Source: Rhabditophanes sp. KR3021
Lineage: Eukaryota > Nematoda > Chromadorea > Rhabditida > Alloionematidae
Assembly (NCBI GenBank): GCA_963281155.1
Contig: CAUJLY010000002.1
Coordinates: 2,542,001-2,606,000, forward strand
Direction of reading: 5' to 3'
DNA length: 64,000 nucleotides
In this document: piece by piece, positions 46,099 to 57,747 of the stretch
Layout: every line of letters starts with the position of its first letter
How positions within the stretch are numbered: position 1 is the first letter of the stretch
Notes under the pieces: generated by a model
The model's database searches: none
What the model was told of the DNA's origin: nothing
What the model saw: the letters and a program-made list of their open reading frames with translations, nothing else
Made by a program: the position numbers and the translations under genes

Positions 46099-48279
46099 TC
46101 ATCCGGTTTAACCACGAAAAAATGTAATAAATTTTTCATTTAATAAATTTTCTGTTTAAAAAATATTTCATATAATAATTTTTGGGTGAAGTAATTTTGG
46201 ATAAAGTAAATTGTAGATGTAGCATTTACTTCGCTTTTACTTCTGTTTTAAGGCATCAAATACACATACACACATTTTTATTCATACATATTTATTCATA
46301 CATATTTATTCATACATTTATTTATTATTTTGAACAGACAAAGCCCGATTTAAGATAAACTTTTAGTAAACACCACCACCATCCTTATCAACATTATTGG
46401 TGATGATGGTGTATGTGTGTTTGAAGCTCTGTGTTTTGTTTAATACCCAACACTTTAAAATATTTTTATGTATATATTTCAGTCATTATATTATCATCAT
46501 CCACCCGACGCCACAACCATCCTATCATCATCCTTTGTATTAATTTACAAAAAGGAAAACGGACAACACAATCTAACACTTTTTTGCTCTTCGATCGACA
46601 CGGCCTAAACCTTATCCATTTATGACCAATTGAACTGTTACACTTTTGCACTTAACACTCGTTTGCGGGTTGCTTCTATGGGTCAGAAGACACTATCACT
46701 ACTACCTCCTTTTAGATTAATTATAATTCCTTTCTTCATTTTACTTTCTCTGACGACTACTTTTACAGAGGAGGTGTATGTATTAATATATATTAGTGTA
46801 TGTGTGTGTTTATTGTGTGTCAAACTACCTACCTAATATACAATCAAACACACAATTGTCTTCATTAACATAAAAAAGACTGATCATTATTACGATGTAA
46901 CGATCTTCTTCGAATTAGAAGGTGTACAATTTTCATGTATTTCACTCTATTTCTCCAGTCCTTTTCTCTAACTAGAAAATTTAATTTGTTTTTATCACAT
47001 CACATTCTACTACCTAACTTCTAAGCACCACCAGCAAGATGAGTCAACTTTGTGGATGTACGCCTTTTCCACAACAACAAAATGATATTATATGTATCGT
47101 CATCATTATCAACTGTTTCTCCACAATTGTTACTAATTCTAACAACTTTTCACCTATTCCTGCGCCAAAATATAAGTGTAAAAAGTAATACCATACAAAT
47201 ATCACAAAAAGCGTCATAGGTATAGGCAACCTTTGTTTGGTAAAGCTCATACTTAAACTATATATATTAAAACCACATATTTATCATGCCTTTACCCTTA
47301 TTTGTTGAACACAATATGTGTATATTCATTCAAACACATACATAGATATGTAAATATTTTCGCTACACAGGGACACAAAAAAGCCAAAGTAGTCGTCACC
47401 GGCCTAACATATTGTTGAGTGGTCTGGTACCCTACAAACCCAACTAACTACTTTTTTATAATATTGCGGTTAGTGTGATATGATTTGGATGTCATTTTGA
47501 TATGTGTATGTAATTTAGTGGGAATAATCCATGGTAGCACAATTATTTTTGATATGACGTGTGAGTTAGTTGCCTTTGAAAGGTTGATATTACACTGTTT
47601 CTATGAACTTCCACTTATTTGTGATATTTTTTGTGATTATTTGTTGGTGGTGTGGATACAATTTACAATATAAAATATATATTTAGGATGGGGATATAAT
47701 ATTGTGTGTATGGTGACAACAACCCCAAAATATACATAAACTATACATACACAGAAGATGGCGGCCGGTAATAGGCGGCAGTAGCCCAAAGGAGCTTGAG
47801 CTGTGCTCCTACAGACAACACACATATCTACATATTCACTTTCCTCATTTATAAATAATATATTTATACATATAAATATCTTTTCTTGTGTTGTTTCTTC
47901 TTCTCCATAAGACGTCTCCACATATACACTGCCAGCGTATACCCCCGTTACTATTACCAACAAAAGTATTCGAAGAGCAGGAGAAAACTAAAAGTTGTCG
48001 CGCCTATGTCTAATAATAATAGTATAAAGATATACAAGACACTGTCAGTTGATGTCGTCAATAGTAGACCAAATGTTTGTTTCATTCAATCGGTGAGATA
48101 CAAACACCACTAACCTATCATCGCCACCATCAATCGAATATCATCTCTACACAAAATATATAATGCGTAATACATAATAATGATAAAAGACAATTTTTGT
48201 AGGGTTTATGAATCAGTGACCCTACCGACAAACTATTATTATTTTGTATTGGAAGCTAAATATTCAAGATAACTAAGAC
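46099..48279. other. Intergenic, no gene seen
   Basis: 2.2 kb upstream of the SPOP gene. AT-rich with CA/TG-rich tracts and a 14 bp tandem repeat. Longest ORFs are about 100 codons and low-complexity. Confidence 0.4.
46279..46325. repeat. 14 bp tandem repeat
   Basis: About three copies of TATTCATACATATT, then a diverged copy. Confidence 0.7.
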
Positions 48280-49716
48280 ATGTCTTTTGTTGAGGTTGTT
48301 CCGGACGTTTTACAAGATGTCGTCTCTGAAGCCCCTGCTCAAATGTACAATCAAGCTAATGGCATAAGGCCCAAATCACCTTCAGGTTCGATGGGTCATG
48401 GACAGTTAGGTAAATTGAAGTTGAACAAACACAAACTAATACTTAATATTTTCAGTGGCTGAAAATTGGTGCAATACCAAAATCTCAATCATTAAATTCA
48501 ACTTTCTCTGGAAGTTAGACAATTTTTCTTTCTGCGCAGAAGAGATGGGTGAATCTAAGAGAAGTCCTTTTTTCAATGCAGGCCCAAATGACAAGCTAAA
48601 GTGGTGTTTGAGTATCAACCCAAAGGGACTAGACGAAGAGTCAAAAGATTACCTGTCCATTTATCTTTTGTTGGTTCAAGCTAATTCCAAAAATGATGTA
48701 AGAGCTAAGTTTAAATTCTCTATCATTAGTAACAAGACAGATGACAAAAAAGGAAAAGGCAAGCATTTAACATTAATTTCCAAATAATCTTTATCTTTAA
48801 GGCGTCAGTTTAGAAAGCCAGAGAGCTTATAGATTTATTTCGGGCAAAGGTAAGTGAAAAAGGCATTAGAACATTGTTTTAATATATTTATTTGTTTGTT
48901 CCGTTATAGACTGGGGATTTAAAGTAAGTTTAAGCTAAAAGTGGATCTATCTAATTGTTTTGTTTCTAGAAATTCATATTCAAGGATTATCTACTAGATG
49001 AAAAGAATGGACTTTTGCCAGATGATAGATTGACAATTCTTTGCGAAGTCTCACTTGTTCAAGATTCGAAGTGCAGCGCCGGTCAAACATACATGATTAA
49101 TAATATTAAAATACCACAAGCAACACTATGTGACGATTTATCAAGTATGCTGGAAAACGGACTGTACTCAGATTGTTCGTTAACCATTGGTTCGAAGGTT
49201 TTTAAATGTCATAAGGCATTACTTGCTACCCGATCGCCCGTCTTTAAATGCATGCTTCAAGCTGATATGAAAGAAGCCTTGGAAAATAATATTGTGATAG
49301 AAGATACATGCGAAGAAGTGATCGGCGAACTACTGAGGTATATTTACTCAGAGACCATTCAAAACCTCGAAACGATGGCCGATAAACTATTTATAGCCGC
49401 AGATAAATATCAAATCGAACGTTTAAAAAGTCTTTGTGAAGTGGCAATGTGCAACAACTTGACCTGTGACAATGTGTGTGAATTATTCATTCTTGCAGAC
49501 ATATATTCAGCCGAAAATTTGAGAGCCAAATGCATTGAGTTTATAAATATGCATTCAGTAGATGTTATGGTTTCTTCAGAATGGTCCGAATTTATCCAGA
49601 CTCACCCACTTTTATTAGCTCAAGTGTACAAGGCGTTGGCCGATCAACAAATTTTACCGGTTATGGGAGGTGGTCCGCCTAAGAAAAGAAGTCGAATGAA
49701 TAATTCACCTTTTTGA
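48280..49716 (+). CDS. SPOP/Roadkill-type MATH-BTB ubiquitin-ligase adaptor
   Basis: Exons 48280-48409, 48456-48758, 48802-48849, 48910-48923 and 48970-49716 give 413 aa. Substrate adaptor of CUL3. The MATH domain is about residues 45-185 ([18 protein letters not shown] ... [19 protein letters not shown] ... [17 protein letters not shown]). The BTB is about 219-335 ([36 protein letters not shown] variant), then a BACK-like part and a C-terminal nuclear signal (PPKKRSRMN). Very close to animal SPOP throughout, with a longer N-terminus. Two splicing oddities: the third exon is preceded by a GC-AG intron, and the fourth exon is only 14 nt; both are needed to keep the conserved frame. Confidence 0.95.
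48759..48801 (+). other. GC-AG spliceosomal intron (43 nt)
   Basis: Donor AAAAG|GCAAGC and acceptor TTTAAG|GC. The join gives [15 protein letters not shown], matching the SPOP family. No GT donor in the vicinity keeps frame. Confidence 0.75.
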
Positions 49717-50157
49717 GCAATTTCTGTTGCCTGATCTCTCATCTTTTTTGTATAGTTAGAACATAATTTTTGATAAGGGTATATTTATTTTCTGCAATAA
49801 ATTGGAAATTTAGAAACAACTTTCCATGAATTGAATTAATAAAAATTTAATATTACATATATACTTAGTGTTTAAATAAAATAAAGGAGTTAGTTAAAGT
49901 TAAATATAAGAACTCATCCAAACTTTGGCATTTTAATTATTGGAATATAAAAACTTATCAAAAGTTTGATATTCTGATTATTAAGGGTTGAAGCACTTTA
50001 AAGTTGAATGCTGTTGTTTTATTCAAATTTACAAAGTCTTAGTTGGAACATTTAGGTGGTTGGAGATTAGTGTATAGAGAAATTCGAATGACTTGTGTGT
50101 TGTTGTCACAGATAATCGTTTTACGCGTTGTCTTTACTAATTAATATACCTAACTAT
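49717..50157. other. Intergenic, no gene seen
   Basis: AT-rich 440 bp spacer between two plus-strand genes. AATAAA occurs at 49796-49801 and could be the SPOP poly(A) signal. Confidence 0.45.
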
Positions 50158-52620
50158 ATGGACAGTAGTAAAAGAAAAAGACCCCAGCAATCCTATTCGC
50201 CTCAATCTAGTAGGAAAAGGAAGAATAATGTGGAGACAGGATTGAATGGAACAACTTTTAAGGAGAGTAATTTTGGCCACCAAATCCAAAACTACCATGA
50301 TCCGCGATTGTCGACAAGAGATGCTCGTGGTTACAGGACTTCTCTATTGCCAGATCAACTAAATCCACCTTACAGTTTAGCCCCCCAAACATCTACAGAG
50401 AAATTGAATCTGTCTACGGAAAATATGTATAATAAAACAATCCAGACTCCATTATCTTCAAAACAATTGGCAAAAGGAAGGCGTTATTCTGGTTCCAGTA
50501 GAACTTCATCTAGACTTGCAGTTGTTCAAGATTTCGACGAAGAAGACAGCCGTTCAAGTCAATTACCTTTGGTATGCGATTTTTTCGGAGGGCAGCCTGT
50601 TCCTATTAGAAAAAAAAACGAGGTGAATGCAGAAAACAATACGCTGCAATATCCTAATACTATTTGTCAGCAAGAATCTTTCGTCGTTTTCAATAAAAAT
50701 CCAGCTTCTATTCGCGATAACCCAAAAAATGAAAAGTTTCCCGTTTTTGCAAAAGAGATTAACAAACCAAATTCATTTGTGGTTATGAAAGATCCATCGG
50801 CTATCTTTGAACGGAACTGTAACATTAAGGACAGACATAATTCAGAGGAAATACCTGTAGATCGGTTGGAAAGAGCAACTTCTGTTGTTATTTTTGATAA
50901 AGGTCCGTCTGAAGAATTTATTCGTGAGGAAGGGTACTTATTTACTAATAATGAGCCACCTTCAAGTTCGAATGATGTCTATGAAAGCGTACATGGTGCG
51001 AAAGACCAAATTATGAATGAAGAAGATGAAGCTGAAGGAGAGACTTATGGTGAGCATATGGAAGAAGATGTCGGGGGAGATATTGAGGAGTATGATGATG
51101 ACGCAGCAGGGAATGAGGTATCAATAGGAATAAATAAGAGGCTCAATGGAATAATGAGCCAAATTGCTTATGAAGATGAAATGGAAGCGGTAAAAGAAGA
51201 TGATTTACTCGAAGGAAATCTAGGGGAACTTACATTCCCTGGTTTATTCGACTCAACTGCTTTTACTGAACGCCAACTATCTTCATCTAGTCCAACTGAC
51301 GCAATGCCTTCTAGCAATTTTTTATTTAGGAATCCAAGTCCCGAACCTTCTGATAACGAAGATTATTTTACGGAGTCTCTCACTGAAGAGATGTTTTATC
51401 CATCTCCTCGTTACGTTGCAACTCCTAATGAACCCCCTCCTCCATTGCCATTATCTCAGGAAGAGATCATTCCAGAGACGCCTCAACATATACCTATTCG
51501 AGTGTATCCAAATCTAGTAGAATCTCCCTTTTACAAGGACCCACCTTCTCCAGAAACTCCAATCACAACACACCAATCTGCATTGTACAGAGAAATACCT
51601 TCTAGAGTTGCTCCGAGTGTTGCACAGCAATCGCCAAATTACAGATATATATCCACTCGCGTTACTCCAAGTCGAGTGCAATCTCCAATTTATAATGATG
51701 CACTAACTTCTTTATATAGAGATGTACCAACTTCCTTTAATAGAGACTTGCCAATTTGTTTTAATAGAGATGTACCAACTTCTTTTAATAAAGATGTACC
51801 AACTTCTTTTAATAAAAATTCGCCAATTTCTTTCAAAAGAGATCCGCCAATTTGTTTTAACAGAGATCCACCAGCTTCATTTTATGATTCAACGTCTATT
51901 AATAAGGCTCTACCAAAAACTCAATGCAAGACCCCATCAATCCCTGCTTATCAAGTTCCACCACCACGTTCTTCTAATCACGCGCCGCTTTATGAGGATT
52001 CGGGTAGAAATGAGCTTGACGATACTTTTCATGACCCAATGATGTAAGAATAACTTTCGTTTATACTAATTAATTAATCTTATTTTAGATTCCGTCAAGC
52101 CAGTCAATATCCAAGCATCAGCAGTTATGCTAACGCCGCACCCAGAAAAGAAGTGAAAAAAAAACCGTCTAAAAAAGAAAATCAAATTAACGAGAGGAAT
52201 ATTAAAAATATGTCGGAAAGCGAGAAAGAACTCACATTCCGCAGAGGAACAGTGTTTGTAGACTTCTCATGGCTCGATGGGTATTCAGCTTTACGTTCTC
52301 CTTCTACAACGGCTGATGGTGTAGATGAAAAGATGGCCATAATTTACAATACCCGAGGCAAGCCAGACTTTGTTTTGGAAGAACACACATGCCACCACTC
52401 GTTAGGGTTCACTGTTGTCGAATATTCAAAAGATGGATACCGCATAGGATTCTTTGTCAAAAGTGAAACATTAAAAGGTCTCAAACCAACATCAACTATT
52501 CACCTGTACAGTCCCTATCAAAATATATCATACAATCGTTTCGATAAATTTCTATTATTTCCCAGTGTGAAAATAATTCCTCAGGGGTCCAGGGGCCTAG
52601 CGTCTCTATTTGAAAGTTAA
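50158..52620 (+). CDS. Unrecognised repeat-bearing protein with a conserved-looking C-terminal domain
   Basis: Exons 50158-52043 and 52089-52620, joined by a 45 nt intron, give 805 aa. The start is the ATG at 50158 (MDSSKRKRPQQ, a basic, nuclear-type N-terminus). The first ~630 residues are disordered. They include three spaced copies of a motif (SFVVFNKNPASI, SFVVMKDPSAIF, SVVIFDKGPSEE), an acidic stretch, and an 8-residue tandem repeat of the form SFNRDVPT near the end of exon 1. The last ~120 residues look folded (RGTVFVDFSWLDGYSAL ... SLGFTVVEYSKDGYRIGFFV ... FDKFLLFPSVKIIPQG). I do not recognise the family. Confidence 0.75.
51708..51890 (+). repeat. 24 bp in-frame minisatellite (8-residue repeat)
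   Basis: About seven copies of a 24 bp unit encode SLYRDVPT, SFNRDLPI, CFNRDVPT, SFNKDVPT, SFNKNSPI, SFKRDPPI and CFNRDPPA. Length is kept in multiples of three, so the frame survives. Confidence 0.85.
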
Positions 52621-53705
52621 GTCGATTCAGCTTTAAACTAATGTAATTTTATTATGAATTTTTAATTAGAGGTTTTCTATAAGAATAAATTCCTACAACA
52701 ACTACTTATTTCTATTTATTCTCTATATTCTTATTAATTATATTGTAGGCCTGAAACCTGTTTGAATTGACCACGTCAGCTTTTGTTGTTTTTAAGGTTA
52801 TGATTTTGATCTCAACTATATGATAAACTAGTCCTGGCTGTAGGTTGACGTGCCAACTAAAAGAATATGTGCAATATTGGATGTATTAGTTCTGTATATA
52901 TGCGAACGCCTAACAATTAAATTAGGCATTCACCATAACAATAAAATCAATCTTTATCCCGTACACTAAGTTTCTTACTTTTTTGTACGTGACAATAGTT
53001 AATGAGATTTGATTGTTAATCGGTGGCAGGGTTTAAAATGTGTGGTGATTTAATTAGAATTATACATTTGTCCTATGAGTAGTATCATTCCCTTGCTCAA
53101 CAGACGATTTTTTGTGGTGGGTGATTGATTCGACTATTGCACCATCAGAAGCATTCTGCTTATACATATTTTTGCCAATATATTTATAAATGTTGCTGCT
53201 CTTGTTCTGATAAATAAACTATCTTTGTTTAAAGCACTGACCATACTTTAATACTAATATACTAGATTTGTATTTATCGAAATTCTTTGAATAGCAATTT
53301 TTAATTTAAATAACTAATCAACATTTGAATTGTACATATATTATGTATTCATCTATATAATCCTTTTCTTTTCAATTTCTTTTCTTTCTTTGCGGAAATA
53401 TCTTTTCCTTCAAAGTTACACGTATGATTTGACCTGTTTTGGTGAATTTAGATAAATTTGGTCTGCGAGAAGATGTGTCATCCATTTCTTACACAATAAC
53501 TTATTCACATATACCTATCTTGTTGCTGATCAGTAACTTATTGATGATAAGTAAGATTGAATGTTCTGAATTAATTCATATTTTATTCTCATTATTTTCA
53601 AGTGCATCTTTCCTTTATACGTATGCTTTTTTACTGTGTAAATGCCTTTAATCGCATTTTGTATGAAACATCATCTATTTTGCTTTAATCAATTTTAGAT
53701 ACACG
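52621..53705. other. Intergenic, upstream of prolyl 4-hydroxylase
   Basis: No coding region. Contains two TGACGTG-type sites, listed separately. Confidence 0.45.
52771..52853. promoter_or_regulatory. Pair of TGACGTG-type (UPR/CREB-like) sites
   Basis: CCACGTCAGC at 52771-52780 is GCTGACGTGG on the other strand, matching the XBP1/ATF6 UPR element core TGACGTGG. A second TGACGTGC lies at 52846-52853. They are ~0.9 kb upstream of an ER enzyme gene. Chance occurrence is possible. Confidence 0.3.
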
Positions 53706-56700
53706 ATGAGAATATATTTTGTGGCATCTTTATTGCCATTATTTCTAACCTTTGCTAATGCTGATCTATTCACTTCTATCACTGATCTTAAAAAGCTAAT
53801 TCAAATGGAAAAGGAATTTCCCGACACCATTCAAAACTACATTGACACAGAACAGAAAAGACTAGCCAAATTGAGAGACTTTTCTAAGGCTTACAAAGAG
53901 GGTAGCTTTGAAAATTCAATTGAACACATGACAAACCCAATTAGTGCTTTCAAAACAATCAAAGATATGCATGAAAAGTTTTTGACTGTTTCTAATTTGA
54001 TGAAGCAAAATAATGGGGAGTCATTTTTGGGTGATTTTAGTACGTTTATATTAAATTAAAAGTGGGCACTTAAATTACAAGATTAGTTTTTCTTTGCTGG
54101 TTGTCTTAAGAGTACATGTTCATTAACATCTAAAATGTCTTCAAAGATTAAGCTACCAACATCATCTTTTCTTTCTGAAAGCATTTGAAAGACAAAGTGA
54201 ATAGACGGTACTCCTGAATCAGAATGAATGGCTACATCTCTAAAGTAGTCAATACGAGTAATTACTTCCACGAAACAAACTATTAAAAACATTCAATATT
54301 TGTTACTTTAACATTGTTGGGTAAATATAATCGGTAACATTTAATTGACACAAAAATATAAAACTACAAATGTAGATACTAAAATAAAAATGCATTGAAT
54401 GCTACTTAAATAAGATAAATTAATATTACTATATAGGTAATTCACATACTAAGGCTTACCCTGACCAAGAGGACGTTGCCGGAGCTGCTACCGGACTCAT
54501 GAGACTTCAAGATACTTACAGACTTGACACCAAATTATTGACGGAAGGAGTCATTTACGGTGAAAAAAGATCTGCACGCATGGCTTTAACTGATATCTTC
54601 GAAATCGGAAAGCAAGCTTATAATGATGAAGATTATTATCATACTATCATGTGGATGGAAGTTGCTAAGGAAAGAGCTGAAGAGGAGGATCATTGGCTTA
54701 TTGAGGAAATCTTAGAATACTATTCATTTGCCCTCTACAAACAAGGAAACTTAAAACATGCTCTAAGAGAAGTTGACGAATTATTCGCTATTAATCCAGA
54801 ACATCCACGTGCAAAGGGAAATGTTGAATGGTATGAGAAGGAATTAATCAACCAAAATGTTAAAAGAGTCGACTTCAGAAGGTCTCTTGGCATGTATGAT
54901 AATAGAAGACCAAATGGATATGACAATAAAGAAAGAAGTGCTTACGAAGCCTTATGTAGAGGCGAAATTCCAGTCAGTCCAAAGGAAACTTCAAAGCTTT
55001 ATTGCTACTACAAAAGAGATAGACCTTTCCTTATTCTTGCTCCATTCAAGGTTGAAATTTTAAGATTTAATCCTATGGCTGTCATGATTAGAGGAGTTTT
55101 GAATGATGAAGAAATTGAAATTATTCAAGATCTTGCTACACCAAAACTTGCTCGAGCCACTGTTCAAGATTCGCAGACAGGGAAATTAGTCCATGCTTCT
55201 TACAGAATTTCCAAAAGTGTATGTTTATCTTTTTAATGACCTTAACTGATTTTTTTGATTATCGGTAATTATGGGACAAAATTAAAAAAATTTATTACAA
55301 AATAAGCACTTGAAAAAATATAGAAAGAAAATAATTAAAGACTCTAGTAAAAAAATTAAAATGTGGCATCAGCAATTTCTTTTGCATGAAAGATTATTCT
55401 AGCCAAGATAGCTCCAATTACACAGGCGTTCATTGAGTTGAGGAGATAAGTTTCTTTTATGGAACGCTTGCCATGATCACAGTTGGTGATTTGCCATTTG
55501 TAGCGTTCCATGACAATGAATTCAAGATTCTCGATACTTCTTTAGATCTGACAGGCAACGCCATAACTATCATCTTTAACCAGCATTTTTTAGCTTTATT
55601 CATTCTATTCTGTTTTTTATCAAATAGATCGTTAACTCCCTTTATTTTCGGTTTAGAGCCACTACACCCTTCTTCATTCTTTGTAGGATTAGATGTTTAT
55701 TTCAAGAAGAACTTCCCCGACTCAGAAAAATTTGTCTTGTTGGTCTTTGTTCTAAATTCAGCAAGCAAATCCTGAAGTCCATCACAGGTACCGTTGTTGT
55801 AGTGCCACTTACTAGCAAAACATGTTCTACAATGGTTACATTTATGAATCCTTGAAAGTCCGACGCTCAAGTCTATTTTGCCAGCTAAGGCTGATAGTTC
55901 GATAACGGTCTCTTAGTTTTTATCAACAAACAGCAAAAAATTAGCAAAGCAAAACATGTCGTTACCAAAGCCGCTCCCTGTTTTTGATCATCTACAGATA
56001 ATGATCCAAGAGATTCAAACTTCTTAAATAAAGAATTTCTTTTGCTAAAGGTCTAAATATGACCGAATCTTTACTAATGACCAAATTATTCCCGTGAAAC
56101 TAAATAGCTGTTAGTTAACACTAAAATTTAAAAGATCTTACAGAAAAGGATTATAAAAAATCTAGTTAATACATTTATTAAAAATATACATTTGAACATA
56201 TTAAATAATTATTTTTGCAAATCCAGGCATGGCTTAAAGAACACGAACACGAGGTGGTCAAGAGAGTGAATAACAGAATCGACTTGATGACCAATCTTGA
56301 GCAATCAACTGCCGAAGAACTACAAATCGCAAATTACGGAATAGGCGGTCACTACGATCCCCATTACGATTTTGCCAGAAAGGAAGAAACAAAGGCATTT
56401 GAAGATTTAGGAACAGGTGAGAGATTTATAAATATAGTAGTCCAAAAATTAATCAGCGTCTTCTTGCAAATGAAAACGATCATTGCATCCAAGAAGTCTT
56501 GAAGGATCAGTTTTGCGACCTCGTCATTCGTCTCAGGAAACATTTGGCAGACAATTGTTAAAAAATATAAAAGTTTATTTTCATTTAAATTACTAATGAT
56601 TCTGCTACAGGTAACAGAGTTGCAACTGTTCTCTTCTACATGACTCAACCATTCATGGGAGCTACAGTCTTTACTGATCTAAAAACCACAGTCCAGCCCT

Positions 56701-57652
56701 CCAAATACGATGCAATGTTTTGGTAATTTTATTAAAATATATCAAAAAATACAAAAATACATGACTTAAATATTCTCCAACCAACTCAGTTGCTTTGTAA
56801 TCGACCATGCTGAGCAGATCGCCCATACTTGTTCCTTGATTCAAGCTCGTTGAGTTTGGCAGTGATCAGACACCTTTCCCAAATTAGAGCTAGTCTAGGG
56901 GACAGTCCCCCTTTAAATGTCACACCGAAATAACCAACAGATGTAGAGTGTTCATACATTTTTGAAATTCTTGGCGACATGTGGCAATTTTCGGTAACTG
57001 CAATAACCAATTCATTACTATGTTTCCAGAAGAGTCTCTTGTCTTTGCGATTTGTTTGCTCCAAGTACCAGCTTTTAATAACCACAGCTTCAATGCTGGC
57101 ACTAGATTGAAAACCTTAAGACAGTCCTTTAACATCTCCCTCCCAAACCGGAACATCCTTCCTTTTAGCTAGACCGTTTCTTTTCTCTTCAACCATTTAG
57201 AATAAATTAAGCGCCAATTGAGGCGATGCTGACACTATAATTAATAAGAATGAGTAATATACACGTAACTGGCTTGTAGTTCAATTCAAATTTCAAAGCA
57301 TCAAGTCTCAAAGACTGTTGATAGCTGTTTCTTTGAATTTGATGCTAAATAAAATATGTATAATTAACTAGCATTCAGCTAAATACAAATTTAATAACGA
57401 AATACTAAATTTGTAATCAATTCCAGGTATAATTTACTTCGTAGCGGTGAAGGCGACCTTAGAACAAGACATGCCGCTTGTCCTGTCCTTACGGGAGTCA
57501 AATGGGTATCAAACAAATGGATCCATGAAGTTGGGCAACATTTCCGCAGACCTTGTGGCCTCAAACCATCTGACCAAGAAAGATTCATTGGTGATCTAGG
57601 TGGTCCAGAACCCAGAGATGCCCCTAACTTTAATTTCAACGCCAAGTTTTAA
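53706..57652 (+). CDS. Collagen prolyl 4-hydroxylase alpha subunit
   Basis: ER enzyme that hydroxylates collagen prolines, using Fe(II), 2-oxoglutarate and ascorbate. Exons 53706-54039, 54437-55218, 56227-56416, 56611-56722 and 57427-57652 give 547 aa, the usual size. Signal peptide MRIYFVASLLPLFLTFANA. The N-terminal dimerisation part follows (DLFTSITDLKKLIQMEKEF), then the peptide-binding TPR region (YYHTIMWMEVAKERAEEE ... LYKQGNLKHALREVDEL), then the catalytic domain with the iron ligands H418 and D420 (GGHYDPHYDF), H488 (RTRHAACPVL) and the 2-oxoglutarate lysine K498 (GVKWVSNKWIHE). No KDEL-type tail, as normal for alpha subunits, which are held by PDI. Introns are 397, 1008, 194 and 704 nt, all far above the local norm. 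Confidence 0.95.
55219..56226 (-). mobile_element. Intron 2 of prolyl hydroxylase: antisense element debris
   Basis: 1008 nt. Antisense reads LSRIHKCNHCRTCFASKWHY and then a Cys six residues on, a zinc-knuckle-like motif comparable with [20 protein letters not shown] in leishmanolysin intron 7. More antisense coding follows (KGVNDLFDKKQNRMNKAKKC, ~55590-55650), broken by stops. Weak evidence for the same class of intron-borne element. Confidence 0.4.
56723..57426 (-). mobile_element. Intron 4 of prolyl hydroxylase: antisense element debris
   Basis: 704 nt. Two overlapping antisense frames carry coding-like sequence (MLKDCLKVFNLVPALKLWLL; SVGYFGVTFKGGLSPRLALI). GYFGVTF followed by an Arg is reminiscent of the GIY-YIG-like GYVGVST of leishmanolysin intron 7, but no nuclease core is convincing. 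Confidence 0.35.
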
Positions 57653-57747
57653 ACTTCTTAGTACATATTTATTGTTTTATTTATTGATAATAAATTAACA
57701 TGAAATTTTTATTTTAACAACATTTATACACACAACATTAAGTTAAT

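Noticed and set aside
47637..47963. 108-codon minus ORF with hydrophobic stretches
   Set aside because: Low-complexity, AT-driven composition, no homology recognised, lies in the SPOP upstream spacer.
50158..52620. CENP-C (Mif2) identity for the repeat-bearing protein
   Set aside because: The C-terminal domain has a beta-rich look, but I could not find a CENP-C motif or a match to its cupin fold.
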